DNA from: Ischnura elegans
Lineage: Eukaryota > Arthropoda > Insecta > Odonata > Coenagrionidae
Reading direction: 5' to 3'
NCBI RefSeq assembly: GCF_921293095.1
Contig: NC_060252.1
Coordinates: 75,040,866 to 75,104,865, forward strand
Length of the DNA stretch: 64,000 bases
Position numbers and translations under genes: made by a program. The notes beneath the pieces are model-generated. The model searched no databases. It saw only the letters and a list, made by a program, of their open reading frames with translations, and was not told the origin of the DNA. Below, piece by piece: positions 43,654-55,769 of the stretch (positions are counted from its first letter, which is position 1; each line of letters starts with the position of its first letter).

Positions 43654-46329
43654 GGTCGGCTGATGTCTCCCACCTGGAGGAGGAATTCTCCGTGATTGTA
43701 CCGCCTTAGGACTTTCAATGGCGTCTTTCACCATTTTCTTGGCAGTCGGCCACATACCCTGATACACACGGTCATTTTTCAATTATGGTATTAAAGACAT
43801 CGGCGCTGACAGCTCAAATCACTGCTTTCGGACGCCATCATTTTCGCGGATAGCGATAACCATAGGGATCTCAGTCCTTTCTTCATGATTAGCGACTGTC
43901 GCGTTTTCGGTCCCGGTAAACCATAGGACAGCATGTAGGTATTTTGTAACCACCGCCTAATGCACACAACAGAAGCTATGTTTCACAGGCTGAAATGATG
44001 TGCCGTGACCGCAAAGTAATAGTATGGCAGTGTTATAAAATGATCGTATAAAATAGTAAGTGTTGCCCTTAAGCTACACTTTTCCCTTGTATCGAAAAAC
44101 TTGGATCAATGATTATTAGATTAATGCTAGAACAACTATCATATGATTCAGGATTTAACCTCACTGTTCATCGGCATCAATATTTAAAGTTTTAAAAACC
44201 CATAAATAATCATTTATCCGGTAAGTAAATGCAATCATGTTTTATAATCCAGGTTTTTGTAATGCATTGATAACTTTTCTATAATATACTATATTTTTTC
44301 AATAATATATGTAACAAGCCCTGACTTGTTTCACTATCATGTAGAATAATTGGAGATACCTCAGGAATATATTTCTGAAATATAAGCATTCCTTCCCGTA
44401 ATAATGGCCAAACTTAAAATAATACCAAATGTTACCAGCGAAGCTAATGAAATAATAAAAACTTTTGAGAGAATGCTGCTTCGATTTCTGGTCAGAAGTC
44501 TGTCTTTATTAATCAAGGTTAATGAAAAGTCCTGAGTGATTCTTTATATTTTTGAAATTACTGACCGTTCCTTTGCAAACTTTCAAACTTGTTCCAAATC
44601 TTATTACAAAACTACATGTACTGTAAGCAGGGCCATTTGGCCATCTCGCATGACAACGCGATATGAAGAGCTAACTTCTTCAAGCAGGTTTTTTGTAATT
44701 TTATATTCATAGTGCGGCGTTTCTTGTTGAGTCACCGGGAGTAGTTGTGACCGGTCGATATCTCCTTTGAGGCTGGCCTGGAATCGATCTCAATACAGTC
44801 TTACCATGACTCACCCCCGGGGCATTCATTGAGCGGCGAGTATTCCAGGAAGTCTACCGGATTCGGGGTCGGGTCGCATGATTCGTTCAGCCGTGAACGG
44901 GTCGGGAGAATGACTTGTTCAACCCTTTGCCAGAAATTCCTATTTCTTTCCTTAAAATTCGATGACTAGAGTGTGGGCGGTAACTTGGTAACGCATTGAA
45001 GCCACTTTGATGATATTTTTGTCGGTCGAGTGTCCTGAGGGCCATAGTCGTTGTTGGGTTTAGAGAAGTAAGTGGACCTTATGCGGTACGTTATAATACC
45101 ACACTAATACAGGGTAATATCGCAATACAACGATAGAGAAACTCGAAAACAAGTCAATTACAATAACTAGACTCCACAATTCTAATAATTGAATGCTGGA
45201 CAGCCATTAATGTGGATAATGTACGATTTTCGGAACGATTGGAAGCGCCCCAAAATTGGTGCCAAATATTCCAAATTTTGTGTCATCGCGAGGTGCACTG
45301 TCGACTATGCACTGCTAGGCGGAGGTTGATTGGATCCGCATAATATCCAACTTAAAATTAGTTGTACAAGAGTGGTATCTTCTTTTTGTAGTTGCTAACT
45401 TTTTTCAAAATCAGGAAAACACCACATTTCTTTTATGATGTATTTCTCGATATCAACATTTGAGTGAGAAATCATTGAATGATGTACTATGAAACGACCA
45501 ACGAATCTGAGTTCAAGGCTCTTAATCGAAATTGATACTTTTTTTCTCGTATAGAGCTTAACTTGTTCTGCGAACGAAGCATGCTGACTTCTTCATAATG
45601 AAATGATAATTATTACAATTTATATTTAACAATTTCTTCAGGCGCTGCCTTCTCCTGATGTGGTTGCAAAGTCAGCACGTGACAAAATTCTTTCTAAGTT
45701 ATCCTAATTCATTTCGGAAACTCACATAAGAAGAAACAGCAATTACATACACACAAAATACCTTAAATTAAGAACAGCCGTAATTTTAATAATTACAAAG
45801 CAGGCCAATCAATGGCGTTTTCCTTATATTGCAGAGGAAAGCAAGTATCAGTCATGAAGTCGATTTTAGAGGACTTACGCTATTTTTTGTCCATCGGTTG
45901 ATGAAACCATCTTACTTGCTACTAGTTTATTTGAAGATAGAAGGCAGCGTTTTTCAACTTATGGCAGTCATAAACCAAATTACTCCGTTCTCAGCTGTGG
46001 CGAGCCCGCAGACACTGAGTCTTCAACTACATTTTCACGTCCAACCAAAGTCAAGCTAAGCGGTTGTGATCAAAGCACAAGAATACGGCCTCAGGGCTCG
46101 TGCGCCGAAATAGCTCGTTGCCGCTATCCGTGCGGAACGTGGACTTCGATTTTTGTTGTCGTGTGGAGCTCGATAATCGGTGTTTTCGGAACGGAAGGCG
46201 TTCGCTTTCATGCGGAACTGTGTCAGGTGCGGACACGGCAGAGGGAAGGCCAAACACATGCCCCACTATTCAATTTAACAGGTCAGCTGAGAACATGCTT
46301 TACAATCGAAGAGAGTTTGAAAATAAAAG
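43654..46329. other. no gene recognised
   Basis: 2.7 kb of mostly AT-rich DNA. Frames at 45829-46059 and 46051-46266 have no motif; the GC rise near 46080-46260 may be an old repeat preceding repeat C. Confidence 0.4.
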
Positions 46330-46480
46330 AAACGCTCTTAGTAAGGTTCACGAATATTGGAATAGAGGATACTCCAGTTGTGCACGACACAGCTGTTACT
46401 TCGTTTCAAAATGAATTTACAAAATTATTCATTCGGGTCGCTGACGGTATTGCGATCCGAATTTCATGCGGAAATAGACT
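46330..46480 (+). repeat. dispersed repeat C, copy 2 (diverged)
   Basis: GGTTCACGAATATTGGAATA, ATGAATTTACAAAATTATTC and GGGTCGCTGACGG ... CCGAATTTCATGCGGAAATA follow the order of 31690-31845. Confidence 0.5.
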
Positions 46481-46492
46481 ATGATAAGTGAT

Positions 46493-46700
46493 GTACACCA
46501 AGGATGAAGTTCCCCATGAAAATATATTTGGCTTATCCGGGATTCGAACACGGAGTTCCCGATTGCCGGTCAGGTCAATTCCCGGTTAATGCAAATACTT
46601 TTTCTAAAGCGACCATCATCCTTAGAGTATACAACTTTGCACTTGTGCGCGTGTCTACTTAAAAAGTCACTTTTTTCACGCAGTGCTTTGAAATTCACCA
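46493..46700. repeat. SINE2, head-to-head palindromic copy
   Basis: Left AAGGATGAAGTTCCCCATGA and right CGACCATCATCCTTA are inverted tail pieces. Between them is a minus-strand tRNA-like head (ATCCGGGATTCGAACACGG box B; ATTGCCGGTCAGGTCAATTC). The right tail continues as TTTGCACTTGTGCGCGTG and AAAAGTCACTTTTTTCACGC. Confidence 0.65.
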
Positions 46701-46792
46701 GATATGAAACAAAAAGGATTTATTTCTCCAACGATGTCTTAGTAAGCAAGACTTTTGTCTCATGTGTCCAAGGAGCTTGTAAATATCTTGAG

Positions 46793-47195
46793 GGGGCACC
46801 GTGCTCTTATCCTGTATTTGTTTTTCTGTGTTTCTTTTTAAATGAAATGGCAGGTAATTAAATGATATTTTGTTGTTTGCAGTCAACGTAGGACAGTGAA
46901 ATAAGAAGTTATTGCTTAACATCGAGGACAAAGATATCGCTACTCGTATAAAGTCATCTTATTCCGTCTAATGCATCATATTTCATGGAATATGAGTTCT
47001 TTACATACACGATGAATGCTTTAACATTGCTAGACTTTCAAAATATTTATATTGTTCCCCTAAATAGTGATAAAATCAGTAAAATATGATGAGTAGCTAC
47101 ATTGTTATAGTACTATTTTGGATCGAAAGTTCATGGCGAGCTAGATTCGTCATTTCAGCACCACGGATTAAGTACTCCATGGAAAACTACCTTAA
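46793..47195 (+). repeat. dispersed duplication D, copy 2
   Basis: Diverged partner of 38094-38505 (GTGTTTCTTTTTAAATGAAA, GTAGGACAGTGAAATAAG, GGCGAGCTAGATTCGTCATT). Confidence 0.65.
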
Positions 47196-47396
47196 TCGGG
47201 AAAAAAGTTTTAATAATAATATGCCGGTTACAACGCCTTTTTGGTAGAATGCCTGTGGCCTTTAGTGGGACATGAATCAAGTTGGAGGTTGAGAATGGGT
47301 CTGTCGTAAGTCGATATTCTGCGGCGTGACGAGCGAATCACTTGATTATGATCGCTTTGCATTTGGAGCGCGTCTTCTTGGTTTCGCGTTGCAGCA

Positions 47397-47777
47397 CTAA
47401 GTGGCACTTAAGGTGGCCGCATGCTTATTGGGCCTCCTATAACAGACCCAGAGAGAGCAGGGCACAGTGTGGGCTGGACACAGTATGTGCACCGAATTGA
47501 AGCAATAAGTAAGATTGTCTATGCGAAGGGATTCATCTTCTGAGTCGCCAAATACCTTCGCAATAGCATTAACCCTTTTCCACCCAGAAAACTTTTTGTC
47601 TGCGATTTTGCAAATATTTTGGTATTTTAATCCAATGACCACCTTAAGTACTCCTGCTATGTATTTTAAATTCCTTACCGTTATCGAGGAAAGACCCGTA
47701 ACCATATGGCTACGTTGGGCGGTTATAGGGTCAAAATCTCTCAGGCACATGCGCTCGATTTCGACGCTTAAGTTCAA
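47397..47777 (-). CDS. unrecognised ORF, 126 codons
   Basis: The product starts MNLSVEIERMCLRDFDPITA and contains TVRNLKYIAGVLKVVIGLKY and GWKRVNAIAKVFGDSEDESL. Its even composition is unlike the AT-driven frames nearby, although the opposite strand is also open for over 100 codons. It may be a decayed transposase or another gene fragment. No family is recognised. Confidence 0.25.
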   Translation of the reverse strand: MNLSVEIERMCLRDFDPITAQRSHMVTGLSSITVRNLKYIAGVLKVVIGLKYQNICKIADKKFSGWKRVNAIAKVFGDSEDESLRIDNLTYCFNSVHILCPAHTVPCSLWVCYRRPNKHAATLSAT

Positions 47778-47885
47778 GGGAGGAAAAAGATTTTATTCAA
47801 ATAATTTCGTATTTAGATGCAATAAAAATCTATATAGGCTTAAAATGGTTTCAATCTTCATTATAAACCATATCAAAACGTATCA

Positions 47886-48170
47886 TCATCACTGGTCAAC
47901 AATCCTAGGATTGGTTTGACGCAGCTCTCCACTCAGTACTCCTATCAGCTAATCTTTTCACACCTACGTATTTCTTCTCTTTCACATCCTTCTTTACTTG
48001 TTCCATATATTTTGTTCGACGTCTTCATTTTCCGTTCTTGCCTTCCACTTGTCCCTCTACGATTGTCTTCATCAGGCCATCATGTCTCAATATCTGGCCT
48101 ATAAGGTTGTTCCGTCTTCTTGTTAAAGTTTTCATGGGGCTTCTCTTCTCTCCTACTACACAAATTAAAA
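47886..48170 (-). pseudogene. RTE-like LINE 3' end
   Basis: CATCATCACTGGTCAACAAT at the edge is the triplet tail and UTR of the family at 24751-25195. The following 270 bp is closely similar to it (TTTGACGCAGCTCTCCACTC, CTTGTTCCATATATTTTGTT, GATTGTCTTCATCAGGCCAT). 5' truncated near 48165. Confidence 0.85.
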
Positions 48171-48914
48171 AAAAAATTGATAAATACCGTGTACTTTCAA
48201 GGCAAGTTTCGGATTCAGCACTACTTTTTTGAGGCCTTAAAGCACGGTATGCAAATCCCTGGAGGCATTAAAATCATTTTTCAAATAATGTAAAAAACAA
48301 ATACAGTAAAAACAAATTTTAAGTAAAGAATTGACGACACAGAGCAGGAATCTGCATGTCTCAAAAATCTATCTCTGCACATTGCATTGCTGGCTAAGAC
48401 ATGCACATCTGGAGCTTCCTAGAATCTGGTGCATACACGGCGGTGAAGTTTGCAACAATTTCGATTGGAGTATATCTTCCTCGAATGAATGGGAAGGGAA
48501 CCACGAAACTTAGGACTTGCGGGCCCAGAGCTCTGCGCTAATTGAATCTTTATTGTCATTCTAATTACTGGGTTGATTGAGGATTCTGGATCAGTTATAA
48601 TTATTTCTGTGAAATGCATCTTATTATTAATTTGCCTTACTGTTGCAATAGGGAATCGGGTATGTATGGTGACTAGATTGTTGGACATTTTGAATGAATA
48701 ATTCAAACTTTGTTTTTCCACAGAATGTTTTATTAAATCACGACCACGGTTTCGAATATTAACGTCGTCTTTTGCATATTAACCAGAGAATGGCGTTGAT
48801 ATTAAAAAATATGGTCGGGATTAATTAAAAAATTCTGCGTAAAAACAAATTTTAAGTTATTCATTCAAAATGTTCCGCAAATTCCAAAAAGTATCGCCAA
48901 AAATCACCAACTTT
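48171..48914. other. no feature recognised
   Basis: AT-rich. Confidence 0.45.
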
Positions 48915-49190
48915 AGAATTTTGGCTTCATACACCACGGATCTGGGTTCAAATCCCGGTGATAGAAGAGACTTTTCAGATGTTCTATTTCTTCTTGATGA
49001 GTCTTTATTCGGAGTGTTATGTGAAGAAAGCTTCAAGGGCAACATTTATTCCGTCAAATGGGAGATTAAGCCGAGTTCCAAGACTAACGTGGTTCCCTTA
49101 GCGCCTTTCGTCGAGAGAAGGCTAATGCTAACGCCAGATTTTTCCTAATCCATCCTTGCCCTTACCTATAGCGCTAATGATCTAAGTTGC
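48915..49190 (+). repeat. tRNA-derived SINE, another family
   Basis: CTGGGTTCAAATCCCGGTGA is a good box B with T-stem. The tail has TCAAATGGGAGATTAAGCCG, GGTTCCCTTAGCGCCTTTCG and GAGAAGGCTAATGCTAACGCC. The 92-codon frame crossing it is not a gene. Confidence 0.55.
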
Positions 49191-51387
49191 TGCCTCCTCA
49201 AAAACAATACCCTACTATTTTGTAGCAGCGCAAAAGTTTGTCGGGATGAAGCACATGAAATAGGACAAAGTAGACAAACGTTCCGTTCGAGGGTAGAGTT
49301 GCACGGTTTGGAAACGTAAAGAATGAGTTAAGGCGATAAGAAAAGGGATGGTAATTCCAGTTGTGGGCACGGAAAAGGTTGGAGGTGAGTGTGATGGAAA
49401 AGAAAAAAAAAGAATCCATGACTTCCAAAAGGTTGGATTTTGGAATTAGCGGTATATATTTAATTTTTGGGGGCAGTAGCCGTTACTTATGTATAACATA
49501 TATTAAAAGTATGAATATAAGGGGATAAGTCCAATTTATGTCTTTGGTTGCTTTGAATTAGCCAGTGAAAGTGGTCTCTCTTAAAATTTTCCTCTTTAGA
49601 TCTTCTGTTTTAGAAATTACGGCTTCGAATAATTCGGCAAGGTAATAAAGAGATGGTATAAAAATGATCCAGTGGGGTTTGTTGAGGTTGATATGACAAG
49701 CAGATGTGCGAATTATAGAAATGCGAAATGAGAAATAAAAAATCAAAACATGTATGCGATGAGTATGTATTCCAGGAGGAAGAAATAAATAGAATCGGAG
49801 GATTGGATTTTCCAGCCATGAGCATGATACGTGTGAACCAGTTTCCATGCAAAGCAGATGCCTCGGGCTTTTATCACCCCGACTCTAATTGCTGCCTCTC
49901 GTGTCTCATTGATTTGCTTCCAGAAGTGTTCTACATTTTCTCTTAAGTCATTCATAGTATCAGGCACTTTATTATTTTTATAGATTTATTATGTTTGAAA
50001 AGATATATTTCATTTAGAAAACTATCCTATAGTGAGATGCGTCGTTTTAAAATACACACCTCAGTGACCAGCATTGCCAGCGTTTGTGAAATGACAAAAG
50101 TTTTATTTTTTTATGCATTGATTAATACATTCTATGTAGTTGAAATTTGAAACTCCATGAAACTTAATATTTTTAGTGGTTAGGAAAGTCAATTTAAGAC
50201 TACTTTGTACAAAATGTATAATATCCTTTATCCAGAAGAAGTGAGAAAACTTACTCTCAACAAAAATGTCTGGCTAATCAGGAAACTACGTGATTGTAAG
50301 CTCACAGAAAGTCAAATTAAGTAAAAATTATTGGCTCTGTAATTTCATAAATGTGTCAAAATAAAGAAATTTGGGGCGTGGTAGTCTAGAAGTGGGTTCG
50401 GACTGCACGACTCAACCGGTTGAAGCATTCGTAGACCCTCAAACGTCTATCCTCGTTGCTCAAGTTTGCCTAGGGAATGGAACAAACCCCTTATTCTGCA
50501 AGAAATTCACAGGTATTAGGGGTGAGCCTTAACCTTACTCTAAACCAAATCTCAGATTGAAGCGCTGAACGAAATAGCGAGCTAAAAGAACAGAGTAAAT
50601 TGAATTTCCCCATTACAGTCTCTTTTCCAAGAATTTTCCTCACTAATCTGTCTTCTTCCCGGAAGGCGCTTTGAATTTTCATCGGCTCGACCTCATCTGA
50701 GTTGTAATTTGGTATTGTATAGTTTAAAATAAGTTAAAAAACACTTTTGGGCTATATCGCCGCGTCAATTTTTGGATGGACCCCTTGAGAAAATGTTAAC
50801 GAAGGACATTGTTTAGAGAGTATTTATAATTTTTAAGTCTATTCATATGCTGCAGTCTTCCGGCTACATAAACCGATAGAGATTAACACGCTAGATTATG
50901 CTACATTTCCAATGACGTTTTGGCTCTTCCACCGAAAGATTTACGAATCGACAAGAGAATATATGGCCTTGTTCGCCAAACTTAATTTCTCCGACTTCCG
51001 CTCTCTGTCCCATGTGACGCTGAAGTCAGGATATCATTCACAGCCGGAAATGCTCCACCAATGTGTAATTGAACGGTAAGATTTTTTTATGTTTCACAGA
51101 GAAATTCCAGGGCATCTTTTAGCGCTCTACTTATTGACAAATGCGCTTGCTCTGCACGGAATTGGGTGACCGAGAAATGTAGTTTCGTTCGCAACTTGAT
51201 CACACTGACAAGAGGAAGTTTGAGAGAGATGAAATGGATGTGATTCTTCATTCATTAAATCAGTGGTCTTTAGAAAGGAGTTTGGAAAGGAAAAAGTTTC
51301 TAGGAAGTTAGTGAAGTCTTAGGGTTGTCCATTGTCAGAGCTTTCATCATGAGCTTTCCGAGTAAAAGTGGTATAGTTTTATATAAG
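49191..51387. other. no gene recognised
   Basis: 2.2 kb with short frames only. TTTTGGGCTATATCGCCGCG at about 50745 matches the Penelope-like fragment at 33630. Confidence 0.4.
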
Positions 51388-51620
51388 CGAAGGATGGTAG
51401 TCGCCATGCAAAAATCATTTGGCTTACCCGGGATACGAACCCAGATCTCCTAGTTACACCACTTAGTAATCGGCAGACCGGCAATCGGAAGATCCGGGTT
51501 CGAATCCCAGCTATACCGAAACATTTTTTTCATGGCGAACTTCATCCTTCGAGTATATACATTTGCACCTGTGCGCGTTACTGCATACAAAGTTACTTTT
51601 TGTAAACAGTACTTTCGTAA
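51388..51620. repeat. SINE2, head-to-head palindrome with two tRNA-like heads
   Basis: Left arm 51388-51449 (minus: box B GGGTTCGTATCCCGG, then CCAAATGATTTTTGC and ATCCTTCG) and right arm 51488-51551 (plus: GATCCGGGTTCGAATCCCAG, CATTTTTTTCATGGCGAACT, TCATCCTTCG) are inverted partners over about 62 bp, with a 38-base centre. The right tail alone continues with GCACCTGTGCGCGTTACTGC and ATACAAAGTTACTTTTTG. Confidence 0.75.
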
Positions 51621-51927
51621 ATTGGCATGGTTTGTTTTGAGTGACATGAATCGCGCGAGACAGAACTGAATTTTAGAAATATTTCGTGTCAAAAAATGAC
51701 TCAAAGTTCAGCCAGAAAGCAGCAAAATTGATTTAGAAGAAAGTAAATTCACTGGAAATAGTATACGGAGTGAGACAAACTTAAAGCAAATATCACTTCG
51801 AACAGCCGATCTCCTAAAAAATTGTATTTGCGAATTCAAGAGGTGAAACAACATCATTTTATCACCCTGCCAAACATAGTAAATAAACTATTAGAGGAAC
51901 GCACGTGTTTTCATAAAATGTATTTAA

Positions 51928-52135
51928 TGCCTGCTCCTTTAATAACATCGTCGGCCTCTGTGGCGGTGAGGTAAAGTCCTCGCCTACCAAACCGTAGGCC
52001 GCGGGCTCGAATCCCGCCTTGGTAGGTGGTCCCTATCCAAGGCATGGATGTTTGTGTCGTGCTTTGTTAATCCTCCGTTGTAAAGGCATCTATGTGCTGT
52101 TTACGGAGTTGTTGGAAATAAATAAGCTAATAAAT
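51928..52135 (+). repeat. SINE1 with 12-bp target duplication
   Basis: Flanked by AAATGTATTTAA on both sides (51916-51927 and 52136-52147). A short leader is followed by the tRNA-like head: GGCCTCTGTGGCGGTGAGGT (box A TGGCGGTGAGG), GGCCGCGGGCTCGAATCCCG (box B). The tail CTATCCAAGGCATGG runs to TTTACGGAGTTGTTGGAAAT and an AAATAA-repeat end. This is the best-preserved SINE1 copy. Confidence 0.88.
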
Positions 52136-52147
52136 AAATGTATTTAA

Positions 52148-52813
52148 GTTTTCGAGATGAAACGATGTTTTTGAGCTCTATAAATAACGAACTCAGAATC
52201 AATAAAGCTTGATGAGTTATTTGGTAGGTGCGGAATATAATTCTTGTAAAGCATGGGAACGGCTTCTGTTACGTCTATCTTTTTGGAAATTTAACAACCG
52301 ATCTCATTATTTTTTTAAATACTCCATCACATTTATGTTATGCCTGAAAGGCCTAGGTGAGACAATTCTGGCTTCATGCATTGGACACCTCAACAGCTAC
52401 GACATTCTAGCAACAAATCTGACCTTATGGTCTTATGAAATAAATTTAACCCTCGCGACCTAGGAAACTCCACTGTCGTTGAATTATTGGATGTTATACA
52501 CATGTTTCATGGAACATTTGCTTAATACATGAAAACATTGAGATTACAATGGTGATGGATTCAATCAGTGAATATTATTGTAATGAGAGCTCATACAGAT
52601 GAATCCTTATGCGTTTCCCCCAAGAAAAATTATAGAGAATCGAAGGTCACAGATAGAAGTTCCACGGTTCATTGCCGCACATTTCCACATGATCAATGGC
52701 GATTGAGGCTCCATGAACAGTATAGCCTAAGAGAAAATGTCTCGAACATTAATTGACTGTCGGAGAGGATGAATGACATGCTGTGTGGTAAACTTCAATG
52801 AAGTCAAGGATTT
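52148..52813. other. no feature recognised
   Basis: AT-rich, short frames only. Confidence 0.45.
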
Positions 52814-53226
52814 AGAAATTTAGATATACATTTAGGAGGACAATAGCTTATGAAAGATAGAGATTATAAATGTACGAAATTCTCAGCTGTTTTCCATGAA
52901 GATGATAGAACATGGTGATTGCATCAAAACATTTAGGTACTTTTTTGTTTCAGCTATAGCTAACGTATAGAAATTTAGGTACACATTTAGGAGGGCAATA
53001 GGTTATTAAAGACAGAGATTGTGACTGTACGTAATTTGTCAGCCGCTTTGAATGAAGGAGATAGAATATTCTGATTATATCAAAACGTGTACATTTTTTT
53101 CTTCAGTTATAGTTAACATAAAGAAAATTTTAGATACATTTAGGAGGGAAATAGCTTATGAAAGATTTCGCGTGATTTCTCAGCTGTTTTACATGAAGGT
53201 GATAGGATATGCTGATTACATCAAGA
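52814..53226 (+). repeat. tandem repeat, about 155-bp unit, 2.7 copies
   Basis: Units start at 52814, 52969 and 53122 with AGAAATTTAGRTACACATTT or close variants, followed by TAGGAGGRCAATAGCTTATG, TCAGCTGTTTT.CATGAAG and GATAGAAYATGCTGAT. The last unit is shortened by about 50 bp. Confidence 0.8.
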
Positions 53227-53279
53227 CGAATTCGTTTTTGCGCCAAAACTCAGATTGAAAAGACAAACCCTTAAGAGTC

Positions 53280-53620
53280 GAGAATTCAAATTCAAGCTCC
53301 GAGATTTCATTGGCTCTTCGCCGGTGAGAGCGCTCGCAGGGCGATGTTGTTCTTTTTTTCCCGGCGTGCTCAGCGAGTGAGCGCGACTCTTGACCCGAGG
53401 CGGTGGGTAAGTTAAGACGCTCGGCGGTGGCTGGAGCAGGATTCCCTTTCTTCGAGGGAGAGCCGGTTTTGCGGTCCCAAGGTTGATCTTTGAAGGTCTC
53501 TGATCCACCTCCGCCCCCCGCAACACTTTCGCACTTTCGTTGCTTCGCGAGATTCAAGACTTGAAGTTTTTTGGCGCCAACGATCGGGCGCGGACATTGC
53601 CAACTGGATATTTGCGTGAA
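53280..53620. other. GC-rich patch, unassigned
   Basis: A CpG-bearing patch open in three minus frames at once. Possible decayed CpG island or exon; no motif recognised. Confidence 0.3.
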
Positions 53621-53696
53621 TGAGAAATGCCAAAGGAATGCTATTGATCTGATAGGTTTTTATCCTTTAAAATATTAGTTTCGGTTACTGGCATAT

Positions 53697-54448
53697 AAGG
53701 CCTGTTTACACAATACGTTTACCCGTATGAGTTGATGTCTGTTTGCGTGAATGATTTTTGTGGACTGGAACGGAACATGTACGAATGCACGAATTAAATT
53801 AGAACATGCTCTATTTTATGTTCATGCATTCAAACAAGTTGAGTGGTTATGCGATGCATTTTCGTGTTAATTCACGCGCGTTAATACACAGCGGTGTCAT
53901 AGTGCCGGAACGCTATGAACGCCGTACCGGCACTGGTTAACAAAACACATTATTATTATTAAAGTATTCTACCGATTTAGGTAAGTTTCCATGGAGTACT
54001 TGAGAAGACTTCTGGGATTCTCCCTCCCCATCAAACACTTCCCTCTTCATTGCACAATAAGGCCTACTCCCTTTCATTCTATCTAAAAATCCTATTCTTT
54101 CCCTTCCTATTCCTCTTTTATCGAACACTCTACCCTCTTAACACTGTTTTCAACATCCCCTTCTGCTAAGTACTCGCCCCATCCATACCTTCTGTCTTCA
54201 ATAGTCAAATAACATTTTTATCAATTTTGTTGCCACAAAATTTCTAATATATGCATTCGTAACCAAAACAAAAAAAATTATAATAAAATTTAAATAATAA
54301 CTTGTAATAAAAAACACACAGAGTAACATTTCACTTCTAAAAAAAGTTAAGGAAAGAGCGTTCCGGTACTGCTAATTTTATAGTGACTTCACCGTTCATA
54401 CATTTAGACATTAGATCGTAGGGGTTACTGTACCAAGTAAACAGGCCT
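53697..54448. mobile_element. possible TIR element (GGCCTGTTTAC ends)
   Basis: AAGGCCTGTTTACACAATACG on the left and GTAAACAGGCCTTTAC on the right are inverted partners about 750 bp apart. GTGCCGGAACG ... CCGGCACT (53903-53936) forms an inner hairpin, and CGTTCCGGTACTG (54358-) is its inverted echo. A (ATT)n run at 53949 suggests a later LINE-tail insertion. Class uncertain. Confidence 0.4.
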
Positions 54449-54499
54449 TTACAGTTGGCTAATTTGTTTTACGTGTACGCATAGTATTGGCTCGTAGTT

Positions 54500-54781
54500 T
54501 TCCATGGCGTACTGTATTCCTGGATATCCCAATCTTCCGAGTTTTCGCCGCGTTGGTTGTCAAAGATGAAGACAGTTTTGCTGGGATTACACTAGGCATC
54601 ATCAGGGTGCTCAAATTTTATTTAATAAAATTTAATCTTGGCAGTGTGGTCATTGCACAGGAAATTTTTTAACAAAACGTTTTCTTTATTGAGGGTAATG
54701 AATTGATAAATGCAGGTATCGCCTTCTGATGAAACTCTCCTCAAGCTCTGAAAATCAACGCGGCGTAAACCCGGAAGATGG
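54500..54781. repeat. inverted pair, possible Penelope-like piece, copy 1
   Basis: ATCTTCCGAGTTTTCGCCGCG (about 54532) recurs inverted as CGCGGCGTAAACCCGGAAGAT (about 54761). CTTCTGATGAAACTCTCCTC followed by CTCTGAAAATC has a loose CUGAUGA...GAAA layout. A parallel block is at 55770-55930. Confidence 0.4.
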
Positions 54782-55769
54782 AGAGATCCACGTATATACA
54801 CATAATATTTAATCATGATAAAAGGAAAATATATAATGTCCACCTCTTCATTGAAGCTTTCGCGGATTATCGTGATGAAATTAACGTAGGAGTGTCTGCC
54901 GCGTGATGTACTAGGAGATTTAGCACTTTGGATTTGGGCCAACTCTCTTAATACGTCACGAGGCATGATCGTGAATTTTAATTTTCATGTGCATAGTTTT
55001 CGTATCGATGATCCGTTGTCGAAAATGCGCTCTTATTGTCTTCTAGCTGCTTAACGTCAATTCTTTCGACCTTGCTGCCAAGATACGGAAGGGCGCATGT
55101 GAATATTTTCGAGATATGAAATGAACTTCTTTATCCTTTTAAGATTTTTATTTGACGAAGTGTGTGAAAGAAATGAAAACAGTTTTGAATAATGACATCC
55201 TTACTGTATTTTTAACAGGCCATTCTGTAAATGATATAAAAAAATTACAGTTCATCAATGATCGAAATTACCCCTATGGGAATTTTTTTCGCTGTGATAA
55301 AGAGAGAACTTGAGGTTATTTTCCCGCAGTTGTAATGAGTTCCTTACTGTCTTGAGAATTTATTACTCTTATCCGCAGTGACGGAACTCCTGCGTCCGGA
55401 AATGCAGTTTCTCCAATGTGATGCCAACTCTTAGAAGAAGAGCAAACTTCTCGTAGGAATGAATGACCTACGGTTTCATTTTGTGGAGTATTTTACGAAT
55501 CATACTTTAAAGAGAGAAAGGATAAGAAACCCGGTCGATATACGTAGTTATCCGGGTTAACTTGACGTCTTAGGTAATCTCATTTCATGATGGCTACCTC
55601 AAAACCTCCTAATTAGCCTGCAGCAAGTAATTCGAGAATGTCAAGTGATAACTTTTTATAATTATTTTTGTCCTTTAAATGTAATGGACATTGAATTCGT
55701 GCTCTTAATAGCTTACATGACAATCGAAAAAATTGTTACAAAGTTATTGTGACGAGGAACGAGTGCTCA

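Noticed and set aside
48925..48965. Apparent tRNA T-arm (GGGTTCAAATCCCGG)
   Set aside because: No acceptor or D-arm at the right spacing; a retroposon-like tail follows.
51960..52025. Apparent tRNA gene with boxes A and B
   Set aside because: The SINE tail, target duplication and two further copies show it is a SINE; arm pairing is imperfect.
53149..53230. AGGAGG motifs as ribosome-binding sites
   Set aside because: Part of the 155-bp tandem unit in a eukaryotic context; no gene follows.
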